A stretch of DNA of 64,000 nt. Origin: Desulfobaculum xiamenense (lineage in GTDB: Bacteria; Desulfobacterota; Desulfovibrionia; Desulfovibrionales; Desulfovibrionaceae). Below, piece by piece: positions 42,906 through 51,528 of this stretch. The translations under genes and the position numbers were made by a program. The notes below the pieces were generated by a model. The model was not told the origin of the DNA and did no database searches. It saw only the letters and a program-made list of their open reading frames with translations. Location of the stretch: assembly GCF_011927665.1 (NCBI RefSeq), contig NZ_JAATJA010000002.1:310001-374000 (forward strand), in the 5' to 3' direction. Every line of letters begins with the position of its first letter. Positions within the stretch are counted from its first letter, which is position 1.

Positions 42906-43460
42906 ATGTCTGGAAAAGGTAGCAGTCTCTACGCCACCGGCGGCGGATGCGTGACTCTCATCGGCATGGCCGGTGCGGGCAAGTCCACCGTCGGCAACAG
43001 GCTGGCCGCCCTGCTCGGGTGGCCGCAGCTCGATACGGATCAGCTCATCGAGGCCCATTTCGGCCGCCCCCTTCAGGAATTGGCCGACGCCTTCGGCCGC
43101 GACCGCTTTGTGGAGGTCGAGGACGAGATCGTCTCCGGTCTGGCCGTGCGGCGCGCGGTGATCTCCACCGGTGGTAGCGTGGTCTATGGCAAGCGATGCA
43201 TGGACCGCCTGCGCGAGCTTGGTCCCATCGTGTACCTCGCCCCCGCGCGTGAGGTGATCCTCGCCCGCGTGGCCGCGAATCCGGATCGCGGACTGGCCAT
43301 CGCCCCTGGCCAGACCGTGGAGGATCTCTTCAACGAACGCCTGCCCCTGTACGAGGCCGCCGCGGACTTCACCGTGGACTCGGGTCGCCTTGGTCCCGAC
43401 GCGTGCGCCGAGGCCATTCGGGACTGGCTCAATCAACGGGAAGGCGAACGTGAAGCGTAA
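42906..43460 (+). CDS. aroK: Shikimate kinase
   Basis: A 184-residue P-loop kinase phosphorylating shikimate on the way to chorismate. Walker A GMAGAGKSTVG, the shikimate-binding LDTDQLIEAHFG, the RFVEVEDEI segment, STGGSVVYG and the lid region ANPDRGLAI are all present. It fits the pathway that begins with AroA'/AroB' at 61.5 kb. It overlaps the next gene by 11 bp. Confidence 0.88.
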   Translation: MSGKGSSLYATGGGCVTLIGMAGAGKSTVGNRLAALLGWPQLDTDQLIEAHFGRPLQELADAFGRDRFVEVEDEIVSGLAVRRAVISTGGSVVYGKRCMDRLRELGPIVYLAPAREVILARVAANPDRGLAIAPGQTVEDLFNERLPLYEAAADFTVDSGRLGPDACAEAIRDWLNQREGEREA

Positions 43461-44055
43461 CAGCGTTGGTGTGTTCAGACGTCTTGAGGCCCTCTATGCC
43501 CGCATGCAGAAGGAGTACGACGCCACCGTCGCCGGGACGGGCTTCACCTGCGCGGACTGTCCGCAGAACTGCTGTACGAGCTATTTCCAGCACCACACCT
43601 ACGTGGAGTGGGCGTTTCTGTGGAAGGGCATGCAGGAGCTGCCCGAGGAGCGCCGCGCCCTGTATCTGGAGCGCGCCCACGACTACGTGCGCAGCATGAA
43701 CGAGAGCCTCGCCGCTGGCACGCGCCCCGACGCCATGTGCCCCCTCAACGACGACGGCCTGTGCGGTCTGTATCGGCATCGGCTTATGATTTGCCGCCTG
43801 CATGGCGTGGTGCATACGCTGGTGGGACGCGGTCCCCTCGGGCGGCCCGTGGAGCAGCGCTACCCCGGATGCTGGCGTTTCACCGAGGTCACCGCCGAGG
43901 CGCAGAATCTGCGTCCGCTGGATCGCACGCCCCTGTATCGCGACCTTGCCGCGCTGGAGATGGATTTTCTGGGATCGCGCATACATGCGTTGCCGAAAGT
44001 GAACTTGACTCTTGCCGAGATGCTGGTGCAAGGTTCTCCCAATCTGAACCAGTAA
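43450..44055 (+). CDS. YkgJ-type cysteine-cluster protein
   Basis: A 201-residue protein with a Cys cluster typical of the YkgJ / CxxCxxCC family: CADCPQNCC near residue 36, then CPLNDDGLCGLY and ICRLHGV, and a last Cys in YPGCWRF. The family probably binds zinc or an Fe-S cluster; no function is established. Starts at GTG with GGGAAGG upstream, inside the end of the shikimate kinase gene. Confidence 0.75.
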   Translation: MKRNSVGVFRRLEALYARMQKEYDATVAGTGFTCADCPQNCCTSYFQHHTYVEWAFLWKGMQELPEERRALYLERAHDYVRSMNESLAAGTRPDAMCPLNDDGLCGLYRHRLMICRLHGVVHTLVGRGPLGRPVEQRYPGCWRFTEVTAEAQNLRPLDRTPLYRDLAALEMDFLGSRIHALPKVNLTLAEMLVQGSPNLNQ

Positions 44056-44071
44056 CGGCCCGGAGGCATTC

Positions 44072-44593
44072 ATGAAACGTCATGTCGCGTGGATAGCGGC
44101 CCTCGTCGTTCTCGCGGCCATCGTGACCGGCTGTTCGCACATGAGCGTGAAGCACCTCAAGCGTCAGCCGTGGGTGCTTGAGGCGGGGCAGTCCCTGCCC
44201 ATGAAGTTCTGGCGCTTCGACTACGCGGTGGTGCCGCTGACCGACCGCTTCGGCGTGCGCGGCCGGGCCTACCCCGTGACCGACGCCGTGCCCGGATGGG
44301 CCGAGTGGGTGGGGGACCTGTGGCTCGCCGCCTACCTTTCCGACCGCGACGGCAACGTCATCGCCAAGGACCTGCGGGTGTATTTGCCGCGCAGCCTCGA
44401 CCGGGCGGAGGGCGTCGAGTTCGAGTTCATCTTGCGGCCCGACAAGCTGGAAACACGAGACGACCTGTTCATCACCTTCGGCTACCGCATGAAGCTCACG
44501 TCCGAGCGTTACGGCGACGTCGACAAGAGCCCCGGCGACGACACCGGCGGCGAGGTCTTCTTCGCCAGCGAAGGCGCGCTGACCCGCTACTAG
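44072..44593 (+). CDS. Putative lipoprotein
   Basis: A 173-residue exported lipoprotein: basic N-terminus, hydrophobic segment and lipobox-like IVTGC with Cys at residue 21. The mature part is rich in beta-type sequence (DLWLAAYLSDRDGNVIAKDLRVYLP) and has no recognised domain. It is 16 bp after the YkgJ-type gene and ends in a terminator, closing the aroK operon. Confidence 0.75.
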   Translation: MKRHVAWIAALVVLAAIVTGCSHMSVKHLKRQPWVLEAGQSLPMKFWRFDYAVVPLTDRFGVRGRAYPVTDAVPGWAEWVGDLWLAAYLSDRDGNVIAKDLRVYLPRSLDRAEGVEFEFILRPDKLETRDDLFITFGYRMKLTSERYGDVDKSPGDDTGGEVFFASEGALTRY

Positions 44594-44611
44594 ATTTTTC
44601 GAACGACGTGC

Positions 44612-44648
44612 AAAGGCCTCCGCCCCACTGGGACGGAGGCCTTTTTTG
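44612..44648 (+). terminator. Terminator after the lipoprotein gene
   Basis: The stem AAGGCCTCCG pairs with CGGAGGCCTT and is followed by a T run. Confidence 0.9.
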
Positions 44649-44790
44649 TGATTTCGAAATAGATTTTCATGTATTTCGTGGCGTTTCGCGTCCCTCTGTG
44701 CCGCAAGTGCCCGACTGACGGGCAAAACGCTGGAAATGGCTTGCACGAAGCCTTGCGTGGGGTAGAGTGGGGATAGTTGGAGGTGCGACC

Positions 44791-46104
44791 ATGAGTGTGA
44801 TCGACGAGGCGCGGGCCGGAGCGTTCCCGCGGGTGAAGTTTTTCGATCTGGTGGGCGCGGTATCAGCTGTGCTGGATTTCATCAGCCCGCTTGTCGTCGG
44901 GCATCATCATCGGACCGCCTACATCGCCGGAGCGCTGGCGCAGGCCGCCGGAGCCACCCCTGAGGAGCGGGCGGACGTGGTTCTCGCCGCGCTGCTGCAC
45001 GACGTGGGCGTGTTCACCCTGCGTTCGCGCATAGACACCCTCCAGTTCGACACGGACGACATAAGCCACATGCAGACGGGCTACCACCTGCTGGCCGGTT
45101 CCGCGCGCTTCGCGACCATGGCGCGCATCATCCGCAGGCATCACGTGCCCTTCAGGGATTATGAACGGTGTGATGACGATGGGGGGCTATTGTGGCTCGC
45201 GGGCATCGTGCATCTGGCGGACCGCGTGGATGTGCTCTCCCCGCGCCGCCCCGGCGAACCGCCTGATCTGGACGGCATTGCCGCGCATATCGAATCCGGC
45301 AGGGGGACGATGTTCATTCCGGAGTTGTGCCGACCGATGCTGGACCTGTGCCGCTCCGGGGCGTTTTGGCGCGGGCTTGGCGCGCCGGATCGCATCGTGG
45401 GTCTCGGCGAGGCCTGTGCGCCGCGCTCCACGGTGCTCACGCCGGAGGAACTGGTGGAGGTATCGCGCCTCGTGGCGCATGTGGTGGATTTTCGCAGCCG
45501 CTTCACGGCCACCCATTCGCGCGGCGTGGCGTGCGTGGCGGAGGAACTGGGCCTCCTCGCCGGGCTTGGGCGCGAGGAGGCGCTCATGCTGCATGTGGCG
45601 GGCAACCTGCACGACGTGGGCAAGCTGGCCATCTCCTCGGAGCTACTCGAAAAGCCGGGGCCTTTGGCCGATGACGAGTACGGCGTCATGAAGGGCCATG
45701 CCTATTTCACCAACTCCGCGCTGTCCGGAGTGCCGGGCCTGCGCGAGATAGCCGCGTGGAGCGGACGCCATCACGAACGCCTCGACGGCACGGGCTATCC
45801 CTTCCATCTCGACGGATCGCGGCTCGATCTCGGTGCGCGCATCATGGCCGTGGCCGACGTGTTCACGGCGCTTACCGAGGACCGCCCCTATCGCAGCGGC
45901 ATGGCGCGTCCCGATGTGGCGAAAGTGCTGTATGCCATGACCGAGTCAGGCGCGCTGGATCGCGAGGTCGTGCGCTTGGTGCTGGACGGCTACGGACGCT
46001 GCAACGGCACGCGCGAGGAGGCCCAGCGCATGGCACGCAGGGATTTCGAGAATTTTTCCAGTTCCTGTCCCATCGAGGCCGCGCCGCTGCGGACCGGGAC
46101 ATAA
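44791..46104 (+). CDS. Tandem HD / HD-GYP phosphodiesterase-like protein
   Basis: A 437-residue protein with two HD-type halves. The first (about residues 38-150) has HHHRTAYIAGAL, LLHDVGVF and RRHHVPFRDYE. The second (about 240-410) has RFTATHSRGVA, NLHDVGKLAI and HHERLDGTGYPFHL, the HD-GYP signature of cyclic-di-GMP phosphodiesterases. Both halves keep the metal His/Asp pairs. No sensor domain or membrane helix precedes them. GGAGGT precedes the ATG. The first-half substrate is uncertain. Confidence 0.85.
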   Translation: MSVIDEARAGAFPRVKFFDLVGAVSAVLDFISPLVVGHHHRTAYIAGALAQAAGATPEERADVVLAALLHDVGVFTLRSRIDTLQFDTDDISHMQTGYHLLAGSARFATMARIIRRHHVPFRDYERCDDDGGLLWLAGIVHLADRVDVLSPRRPGEPPDLDGIAAHIESGRGTMFIPELCRPMLDLCRSGAFWRGLGAPDRIVGLGEACAPRSTVLTPEELVEVSRLVAHVVDFRSRFTATHSRGVACVAEELGLLAGLGREEALMLHVAGNLHDVGKLAISSELLEKPGPLADDEYGVMKGHAYFTNSALSGVPGLREIAAWSGRHHERLDGTGYPFHLDGSRLDLGARIMAVADVFTALTEDRPYRSGMARPDVAKVLYAMTESGALDREVVRLVLDGYGRCNGTREEAQRMARRDFENFSSSCPIEAAPLRTGT

Positions 46105-46179
46105 GGAGCTTGAAGCTCGTCAGATTGGGTTCTATAGTTCCGTCGCACCAGACACACCTTCTGCAATGCGACGGAGCAC

Positions 46180-49100
46180 ATGGAACTCTTTCGAGCCGAT
46201 CTACACATCCATTCACGGTTTTCGCGGGCAACGAGCAAGGCGTTGAACCTTCGGTCGCTGTCCGCATGGGCGAGGGTCAAGGGCCTCGACGTCCTCGCCA
46301 CGGGAGATTTCACCCACCCAGCGTGGATGGCCGAAATCGAGGACATGCTGGAGCAGGACGACTCCGGCCTGCTCACCCTGCGCGACCCCAGACGCCTTGA
46401 GCGCGAGATTCCCCTGCTTGAGGGCTATCCGCTCTCGGGGCGCGTGCGCTTCATGCTGTGCACCGAGATAAGCAGCATCTACAAGCGCGGCGGGCGGGTG
46501 CGCAAGAATCACAACCTCGTGTTCATGCCCACGCTGGACATGGCCAAGTCCTTCACCCGGAGGCTGGCGCAGGTGGGCAACCTCGAATCCGACGGACGTC
46601 CCATCCTCGGCCTCGATGCCCGCGACCTGCTGGAGATGGTCCTCGAAACCGGTCCCAACGCCTTCCTCGTCCCAGCCCACATCTGGACGCCGTGGTTCTC
46701 GCTGTTCGGCTCCAAGTCCGGCTTCGACAGCGTGGAGGAGTGCTTCGGCGATCTGTCCTCCGAAATTTTCGCCATGGAGACCGGCCTGTCCTCGGACCCG
46801 GACATGAACCGCATGTGGTCCGCTCTGGACCGTTATCGCATGATTTCCAACTCCGACGCACACTCCGGCGAGAAGCTCGCGCGCGAGGCCAATCTCTTTA
46901 GCGGCGAGATGTCCTACGAGGGCATCTACCGCGCCCTGCGCGGTGAGGCCCTCGGCCACCGCTTCCTCGGCACGCTGGAGTTCTTCCCCGAGGAGGGCAA
47001 GTACCACCTCGACGGGCACCGAGCCTGTGGCGTGGTCATGGACCCGCAGGAGACCCGCGCCCGTGGCGGCCTGTGCCCCGTGTGCGGCAAGCCGCTGACC
47101 GTGGGCGTGCTGAATCGGGTGATGGAACTGGCGGACCGCGAGACGCCCCTCCAGCCCTCGGGGCAGCCGGGATTCAGCTCCCTCGTGCCCCTGCCCGAGA
47201 TCGTGGGCGAGGTACTTGGCGTCGGCCCGTCCAGCAAGAAGGTGCAGGCCTTCTACGGGCGGCTCATCGCCCGCTTTGGTTCCGAGTTGGCCGTGTTGCA
47301 GGAGGTGCCGCTGGAGGACATCGCCCACGTGAGTACTCCGCTGGCCGAGGGCATCGCCCGCATGCGCCGGGGGCAGGTGCTGCGCCAGCCGGGCTTCGAC
47401 GGCCAGTATGGCGTCATCACAGTCTTTTCCCCTGCCGAGCGCGACGAGATTCGCCGTGGTGGCTCGCTTATCACCATGCCTGCGCCGCGCGCTCCGCGCG
47501 CCGTGCCCGTGCCGCGTGCGGATGCCGCCGTTTCAGACGACGCGTCGCCGAAGCGGGAGACCGCCGGGCAGGGCAAGACCTCGGGCGTGGGGTACAACGC
47601 CGCGCAGAAGCGGGCCATCGCGGCCGGTCCCGGACCAGTGCTCGTGCTGGCCGGACCCGGCACCGGCAAGACCCAGACCCTCATGGGGCGCATCGACGCC
47701 CTGTTGGACGCGGGAGAGAATCCCCGCCACATTCTGGCCCTGACCTTCACCCGGCGCGCGGCGGCGGAAATGCGCCGCAGGCTCGTGGACATGCGCGGCG
47801 AGCAGGCGGCCCTGCCCCGTGCCGACACGCTGCACGCGCTGGCCTTCGAGTGCTGGACCTCGGTGCGCGGGGAGGAACCAATTCTTTTGACCGAGGATGC
47901 GTCCCGGCGCGTGTTCGCCAAGGCCAATCCGGCGCTGTCCGGGCACGAACTGTCCGCCGCGTGGCAGCGGCTGGGCCTCGTGCGCGAGCGGTTGGAGGAA
48001 CCGGGCGAACTGGCCGATGCGGCCCGTGCCTACGCCGAGGCCAAGTCCGCCCTGAATCTCGCCGACTACACGGACCTGCTCGTCTTCTGGCGCAGAAGTC
48101 TCGATTCCGGCGCGTGGGCCAATCCTTACACCCATGTCCTTGTAGACGAGGTGCAGGACCTGTCCGCCCTGCAACTCGGGCTGGTGCGCGCGCTGTCCGG
48201 GCGCGACGGGCGAGGCTTTTTCGCCATCGGCGACCCCAACCAGTCCATCTATTCCTTCCGTGGAGCGCGCGGCAACGTGCGTGAATACCTCGAAGCGTCG
48301 TGGCCGGGGCTGGACGTCGTGAGTCTGACCGAGAACTACCGCTCCTCGCAGAAGGTTCTTGATCTGTCGCGGCCCGTGGTCCCCGGTGGTCCAGCCCTTG
48401 TGGCGCGCTGCGACGTGGCGGCCGACCTGCGGCTCTTCGCCGCGCCAAGCGCCGCGCGCGAGGCCACGTGGATCGGCGAGCGCGTGCGCGAACTCGTGGG
48501 CGGCACCAGCCACACCATGGTCGATTCGGCTTCGGATTCCCCGTGCCTCGCGCCGGGGGACGTGGCGATTCTGGTGCGCATGAAGGCGCTCATCCCGACC
48601 CTGCGTAACACGCTGGAGCGCATGGGGCTGCCCTGCGCCGTGCCCGAGGCCGAGGCCTTCTGGATGGATACCCGCGTGGCGGCGCTTTTGGACGCCGTGG
48701 GCCGGACTCTCGGCATCGACGGCCCCGCCGCCGACGCACAGGCCGAGCGCGTGGAGTTGCCGGAACGCATCGTCGAGCGCGGTCCGCTTGGCATTGCCGC
48801 CTATCTTCAGGATGCGCGGCCCTTCGACCCGCTGTTCTGGCAGGGGCCGGAATTCCGCAAGTTGGAACGCGCCCACGCCGAGCACGGCGGCTGGCAGGGG
48901 TTGTTGAACTGGGTGGGCCTGCAGTCGGAACTCGATCAGGTCCGCGCCAAGGCCGAGAAGATTCAGATCATGACCCTGCACGCGGCCAAGGGCCTTGAGT
49001 TCGAGGCCGTGTTCCTGCCCGCGCTGGAGGACGGCATAGTGCCCTTTGCCGGGGCGGGAATGCTGACGGGAAGCGCGAACCACGCCGCCGAGGCGGACGA

Positions 49101-49320
49101 GGCCGAGGAACGCAGGCTGTTCTATGTGGGGCTGACGCGGGCGCGTGGGCGGCTGTATCTCAGCCATGCCGCGTCGCGGACGCTCTACGGACGGGAGCTT
49201 CGGCTGTCCGCATCGCCGTATCTCGCGGATCTCGACGCGAAGTTGCTGACGCGGACGCGGGTGGTCAGCCATGTGGTGCGCCAGACGCGCCAGCTCGGCC
49301 TGCTTGGGGGCGGGGAGTAG
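46180..49320 (+). CDS. EndoQ-like PHP nuclease fused to UvrD/PcrA-type helicase
   Basis: A 1046-residue fusion. Residues 1 to about 400 match the endonuclease-Q/TIGR00375 PHP family: DLHIHSRFSRATSK, LATGDFTHPAW, VPAHIWTPWFSLFGSKSGFDS, ETGLSSDPD, ISNSDAHS, and a zinc knuckle CPVCGK near 301-306. EndoQ cuts DNA 5' to deaminated bases. After a Pro/Ala linker (about 428-480), residues 480-1046 form an SF1A helicase: AGPGTGKT, DEVQDLSALQ, IGDPNQSIYSFRGA, MTLHAAKGLEF and YVGLTRARGRLY. The parts would couple incision with unwinding in repair (inference). CGGAG precedes the ATG. Confidence 0.88.
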   Translation: MELFRADLHIHSRFSRATSKALNLRSLSAWARVKGLDVLATGDFTHPAWMAEIEDMLEQDDSGLLTLRDPRRLEREIPLLEGYPLSGRVRFMLCTEISSIYKRGGRVRKNHNLVFMPTLDMAKSFTRRLAQVGNLESDGRPILGLDARDLLEMVLETGPNAFLVPAHIWTPWFSLFGSKSGFDSVEECFGDLSSEIFAMETGLSSDPDMNRMWSALDRYRMISNSDAHSGEKLAREANLFSGEMSYEGIYRALRGEALGHRFLGTLEFFPEEGKYHLDGHRACGVVMDPQETRARGGLCPVCGKPLTVGVLNRVMELADRETPLQPSGQPGFSSLVPLPEIVGEVLGVGPSSKKVQAFYGRLIARFGSELAVLQEVPLEDIAHVSTPLAEGIARMRRGQVLRQPGFDGQYGVITVFSPAERDEIRRGGSLITMPAPRAPRAVPVPRADAAVSDDASPKRETAGQGKTSGVGYNAAQKRAIAAGPGPVLVLAGPGTGKTQTLMGRIDALLDAGENPRHILALTFTRRAAAEMRRRLVDMRGEQAALPRADTLHALAFECWTSVRGEEPILLTEDASRRVFAKANPALSGHELSAAWQRLGLVRERLEEPGELADAARAYAEAKSALNLADYTDLLVFWRRSLDSGAWANPYTHVLVDEVQDLSALQLGLVRALSGRDGRGFFAIGDPNQSIYSFRGARGNVREYLEASWPGLDVVSLTENYRSSQKVLDLSRPVVPGGPALVARCDVAADLRLFAAPSAAREATWIGERVRELVGGTSHTMVDSASDSPCLAPGDVAILVRMKALIPTLRNTLERMGLPCAVPEAEAFWMDTRVAALLDAVGRTLGIDGPAADAQAERVELPERIVERGPLGIAAYLQDARPFDPLFWQGPEFRKLERAHAEHGGWQGLLNWVGLQSELDQVRAKAEKIQIMTLHAAKGLEFEAVFLPALEDGIVPFAGAGMLTGSANHAAEADEAEERRLFYVGLTRARGRLYLSHAASRTLYGRELRLSASPYLADLDAKLLTRTRVVSHVVRQTRQLGLLGGGE

Positions 49321-49384
49321 TCGGCCTCGCGCGCGCCGGAGCCGCGGACCGTCCTCCTGTGGATACCGCGGCTGGTTGTGGCGT

Positions 49385-49531
49385 TCAGGCCGAGAAGATT
49401 CTGTACACGTACCGCTCGTAGACGGAACACATGTGGCGGGTGAGCGAGGTGCTCACGCCCATGTCCCTCAGACGGCAGTACACGTGCAGCGGATTGAGGT
49501 AGTGCTGCATCAGGCATTTGAAAGCGCTCAT
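49385..49531 (-). CDS. Small protein, 48 aa, Cys-containing
   Basis: A 48-residue protein with a strong AGGAGG site. It is helical and aromatic (HYLNPLHVYCRLRDMG, RHMCSVYERYVYRIFSA) with three Cys and no clear membrane helix. It sits alone between the helicase fusion and cbiR on the other strand. Family not recognised; similar short genes could be missed by automated callers. Confidence 0.65.
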   Translation of the reverse strand: MSAFKCLMQHYLNPLHVYCRLRDMGVSTSLTRHMCSVYERYVYRIFSA

Positions 49532-49689
49532 GGCGGCCTCCTGGTCCGTGTGTCTGCCTTTTTGGGGTGAGCAGCAATATCCATGCCCCGGCGGGCTTCG
49601 CCAGCGTCTGCGGCCGGTTCGTTTCCCGGCCCGGGGCGACGGCGGCATTCCCTGCCGGAAAACCGGCGCGTGACGCACGGAGCCTACGC

Positions 49690-50445
49690 ATGTCTTATCG
49701 GCAGATTGTCGCGGAAATTCAGGGTGCGCCCCGCGTGCTGGCCGCGCCGTCCTTCGTGATCCCCTCCGGGGTGGCGGAAAATTGTCGCCATCTGGCGGGG
49801 CTTTTCCCGGAGGTGGCGCTGCTCTTCTTCGAGTCCGACGCCTGCCTGCGCTACACGGACGAGGATCTTCCGCCGTGGCTGGCGCAGCTCGGGCTGCGCT
49901 ACCACGTCCACCTGCCGCTGGATCTGCCGTGGGAGGACGGGGCCGATGCCGCGTGGCGCGTCGTGGAGCGCCTCGTTTCGCGGGCGGCGTTTCTTTCGCC
50001 GCAGGCCTTCGTGCTGCACCCCCCGGCGCGCACGGACGTGCTCGCGGCCTTCGCGGACCGCTGGGAGGGCGCGGGGTATGATCCGGCGGCCCTGCTTCTG
50101 GAGAACACGCGGGAGTGCGACCTCGCGCGGCACCTGCGGCTGGCCGAGGACCGGGGACTGGCCCTGTGTCTGGACTTGGGGCACATGTTGGCCTATGAAC
50201 AGGAGTTTCTGGCGGAGGATGCGGATTTTGCCCGCGTGCGCATGCTGCATCTTAACGCGCCCGGGCCGGGCGGCCGCCATCTGTCCCTCGCCGCACTGGA
50301 CGAGCGGGGGCAAGCACTGGTACAGCGTATGCTGGACCGACTGCGCCCGGATGCGGTGCTGACCATCGAGGTGTTCGAGGAACGCGGACTCATGGAGTCC
50401 GCGCGTGTTCTGCTCGACATGCTCGGCGCGGTGTCGGTCCGCTAG
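49690..50445 (+). CDS. cbiR: CbiR-like cobamide-remodelling phosphodiesterase
   Basis: A 251-residue TIM-barrel protein like CbiR, which hydrolyses cobamides so that the lower ligand can be replaced. Landmarks are APSFVIPSGVAENCRHLAGLFPEVALLFFES, YHVHLPLDLPW, LLLENTRECDL and CLDLGHMLAYEQ, with metal-binding His, Glu and Asp along the barrel strands. Wider AP-endonuclease-2-type TIM barrels are the alternative. No other cobalamin genes are in the window. GGAG lies ahead of the ATG. Confidence 0.75.
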   Translation: MSYRQIVAEIQGAPRVLAAPSFVIPSGVAENCRHLAGLFPEVALLFFESDACLRYTDEDLPPWLAQLGLRYHVHLPLDLPWEDGADAAWRVVERLVSRAAFLSPQAFVLHPPARTDVLAAFADRWEGAGYDPAALLLENTRECDLARHLRLAEDRGLALCLDLGHMLAYEQEFLAEDADFARVRMLHLNAPGPGGRHLSLAALDERGQALVQRMLDRLRPDAVLTIEVFEERGLMESARVLLDMLGAVSVR

Positions 50446-50471
50446 CGCGACACACGCGCCTGGAGACGACG

Positions 50472-51482
50472 ATGGCATACTTCCGCTCTATTCCCCGGCT
50501 GGACGAGATGCTGGCCCTGTTCCGCCGCGAGGAGCGCTGGCTCATCATCATCAACGCGGACCCGGACGCGCTGGCCTCGGCCATGGCCCTCAAGCGCATC
50601 ATGGCCCGCCGCGTGCAGGACTGCGGCATCGCGCACATCAACGAGATATCCCGGCCGGACAATCTAGAGATGATCCGCTGCCTGCGCATTCCCACCCGCA
50701 GGCTCACGCCCAACGTTGCCGCCCAGTACGACCGCTTCGCGCTGGTGGACTCCCAGCCCCACCATAGCGACATCTTTTCGGAGTACCGTTTCTCGGTGAT
50801 CATCGACCACCATCCCCTGTCGGCGGAAAAGCCCGCCACGGCGGATTATGTGGACATCAAGCCCGAGTACGGCTCCAATTCGAGCATCCTGACGCAGTAC
50901 CTCTACAACCTGCGCATCCGGCCCGGAAAGCTTTTGGCCACGGCGTTGCTCTACGGCATAAAGACCGACACTTCGAGCTTCGAGCGGTCCTTCTGCGAGG
51001 CCGACATGCGCGCCTTCCAGTATCTGTCGAAGCACGCCGACCACCTGCTTCTGCGCAAGGTCTACCGCAGCGAATTCCACCTCGAATGGCTGCGCTACTT
51101 TTGTCAGGCCTACTTCAAGCTGCGCCTGACGGGGCAGGGCATCTTCGCCTACCTTGAGGAGGTGGACAGCCCGGACATCCTCGTCATCCTCGCGGACCTG
51201 TTCATGCGCGTGCAGGGTGCGGCGTGGACCGTCATCAGCGGCACCACGGGCGGGCGCGTGGTGGCCGTGTTCCGTGGCGACGGCCTGCGGCGCGACATGG
51301 GCCGCTTCGCCGCGCGCTGCTTCGGCGACGTTGGCTCCGCAGGCGGACACCGCAATGCGGCCCGCGCCGAGATACCGCTCGACGCCGTTGACGGCGTCCC
51401 CGTCGAAGTCTTCCTCTGGAACCGTCTGAAAACGAAGAAAACGCGCGTGCGCAAGCCCTCCGCCGAGGCGGGGGAAGAATAG
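50472..51482 (+). CDS. DHH-family phosphoesterase (NrnA-like)
   Basis: A 336-residue DHH/DHHA1 phosphoesterase. The N-terminal INADPDALASAMALKRI, VDSQPHH and IIDHHPLS motifs carry the metal Asp and His; TALLYGIKTDT is motif IV, and the DHHA1 end has GSAGGHRNAARAEIP. Members degrade nanoRNA or phosphoadenosine phosphate. It lies between cbiR and polA with short gaps, in an apparent housekeeping run. Confidence 0.88.
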   Translation: MAYFRSIPRLDEMLALFRREERWLIIINADPDALASAMALKRIMARRVQDCGIAHINEISRPDNLEMIRCLRIPTRRLTPNVAAQYDRFALVDSQPHHSDIFSEYRFSVIIDHHPLSAEKPATADYVDIKPEYGSNSSILTQYLYNLRIRPGKLLATALLYGIKTDTSSFERSFCEADMRAFQYLSKHADHLLLRKVYRSEFHLEWLRYFCQAYFKLRLTGQGIFAYLEEVDSPDILVILADLFMRVQGAAWTVISGTTGGRVVAVFRGDGLRRDMGRFAARCFGDVGSAGGHRNAARAEIPLDAVDGVPVEVFLWNRLKTKKTRVRKPSAEAGEE

Positions 51483-51528
51483 CCGCGCCTCGCCATTCAC
51501 CGCCGCAGCCGCGGCGCACGGAGCCTAA

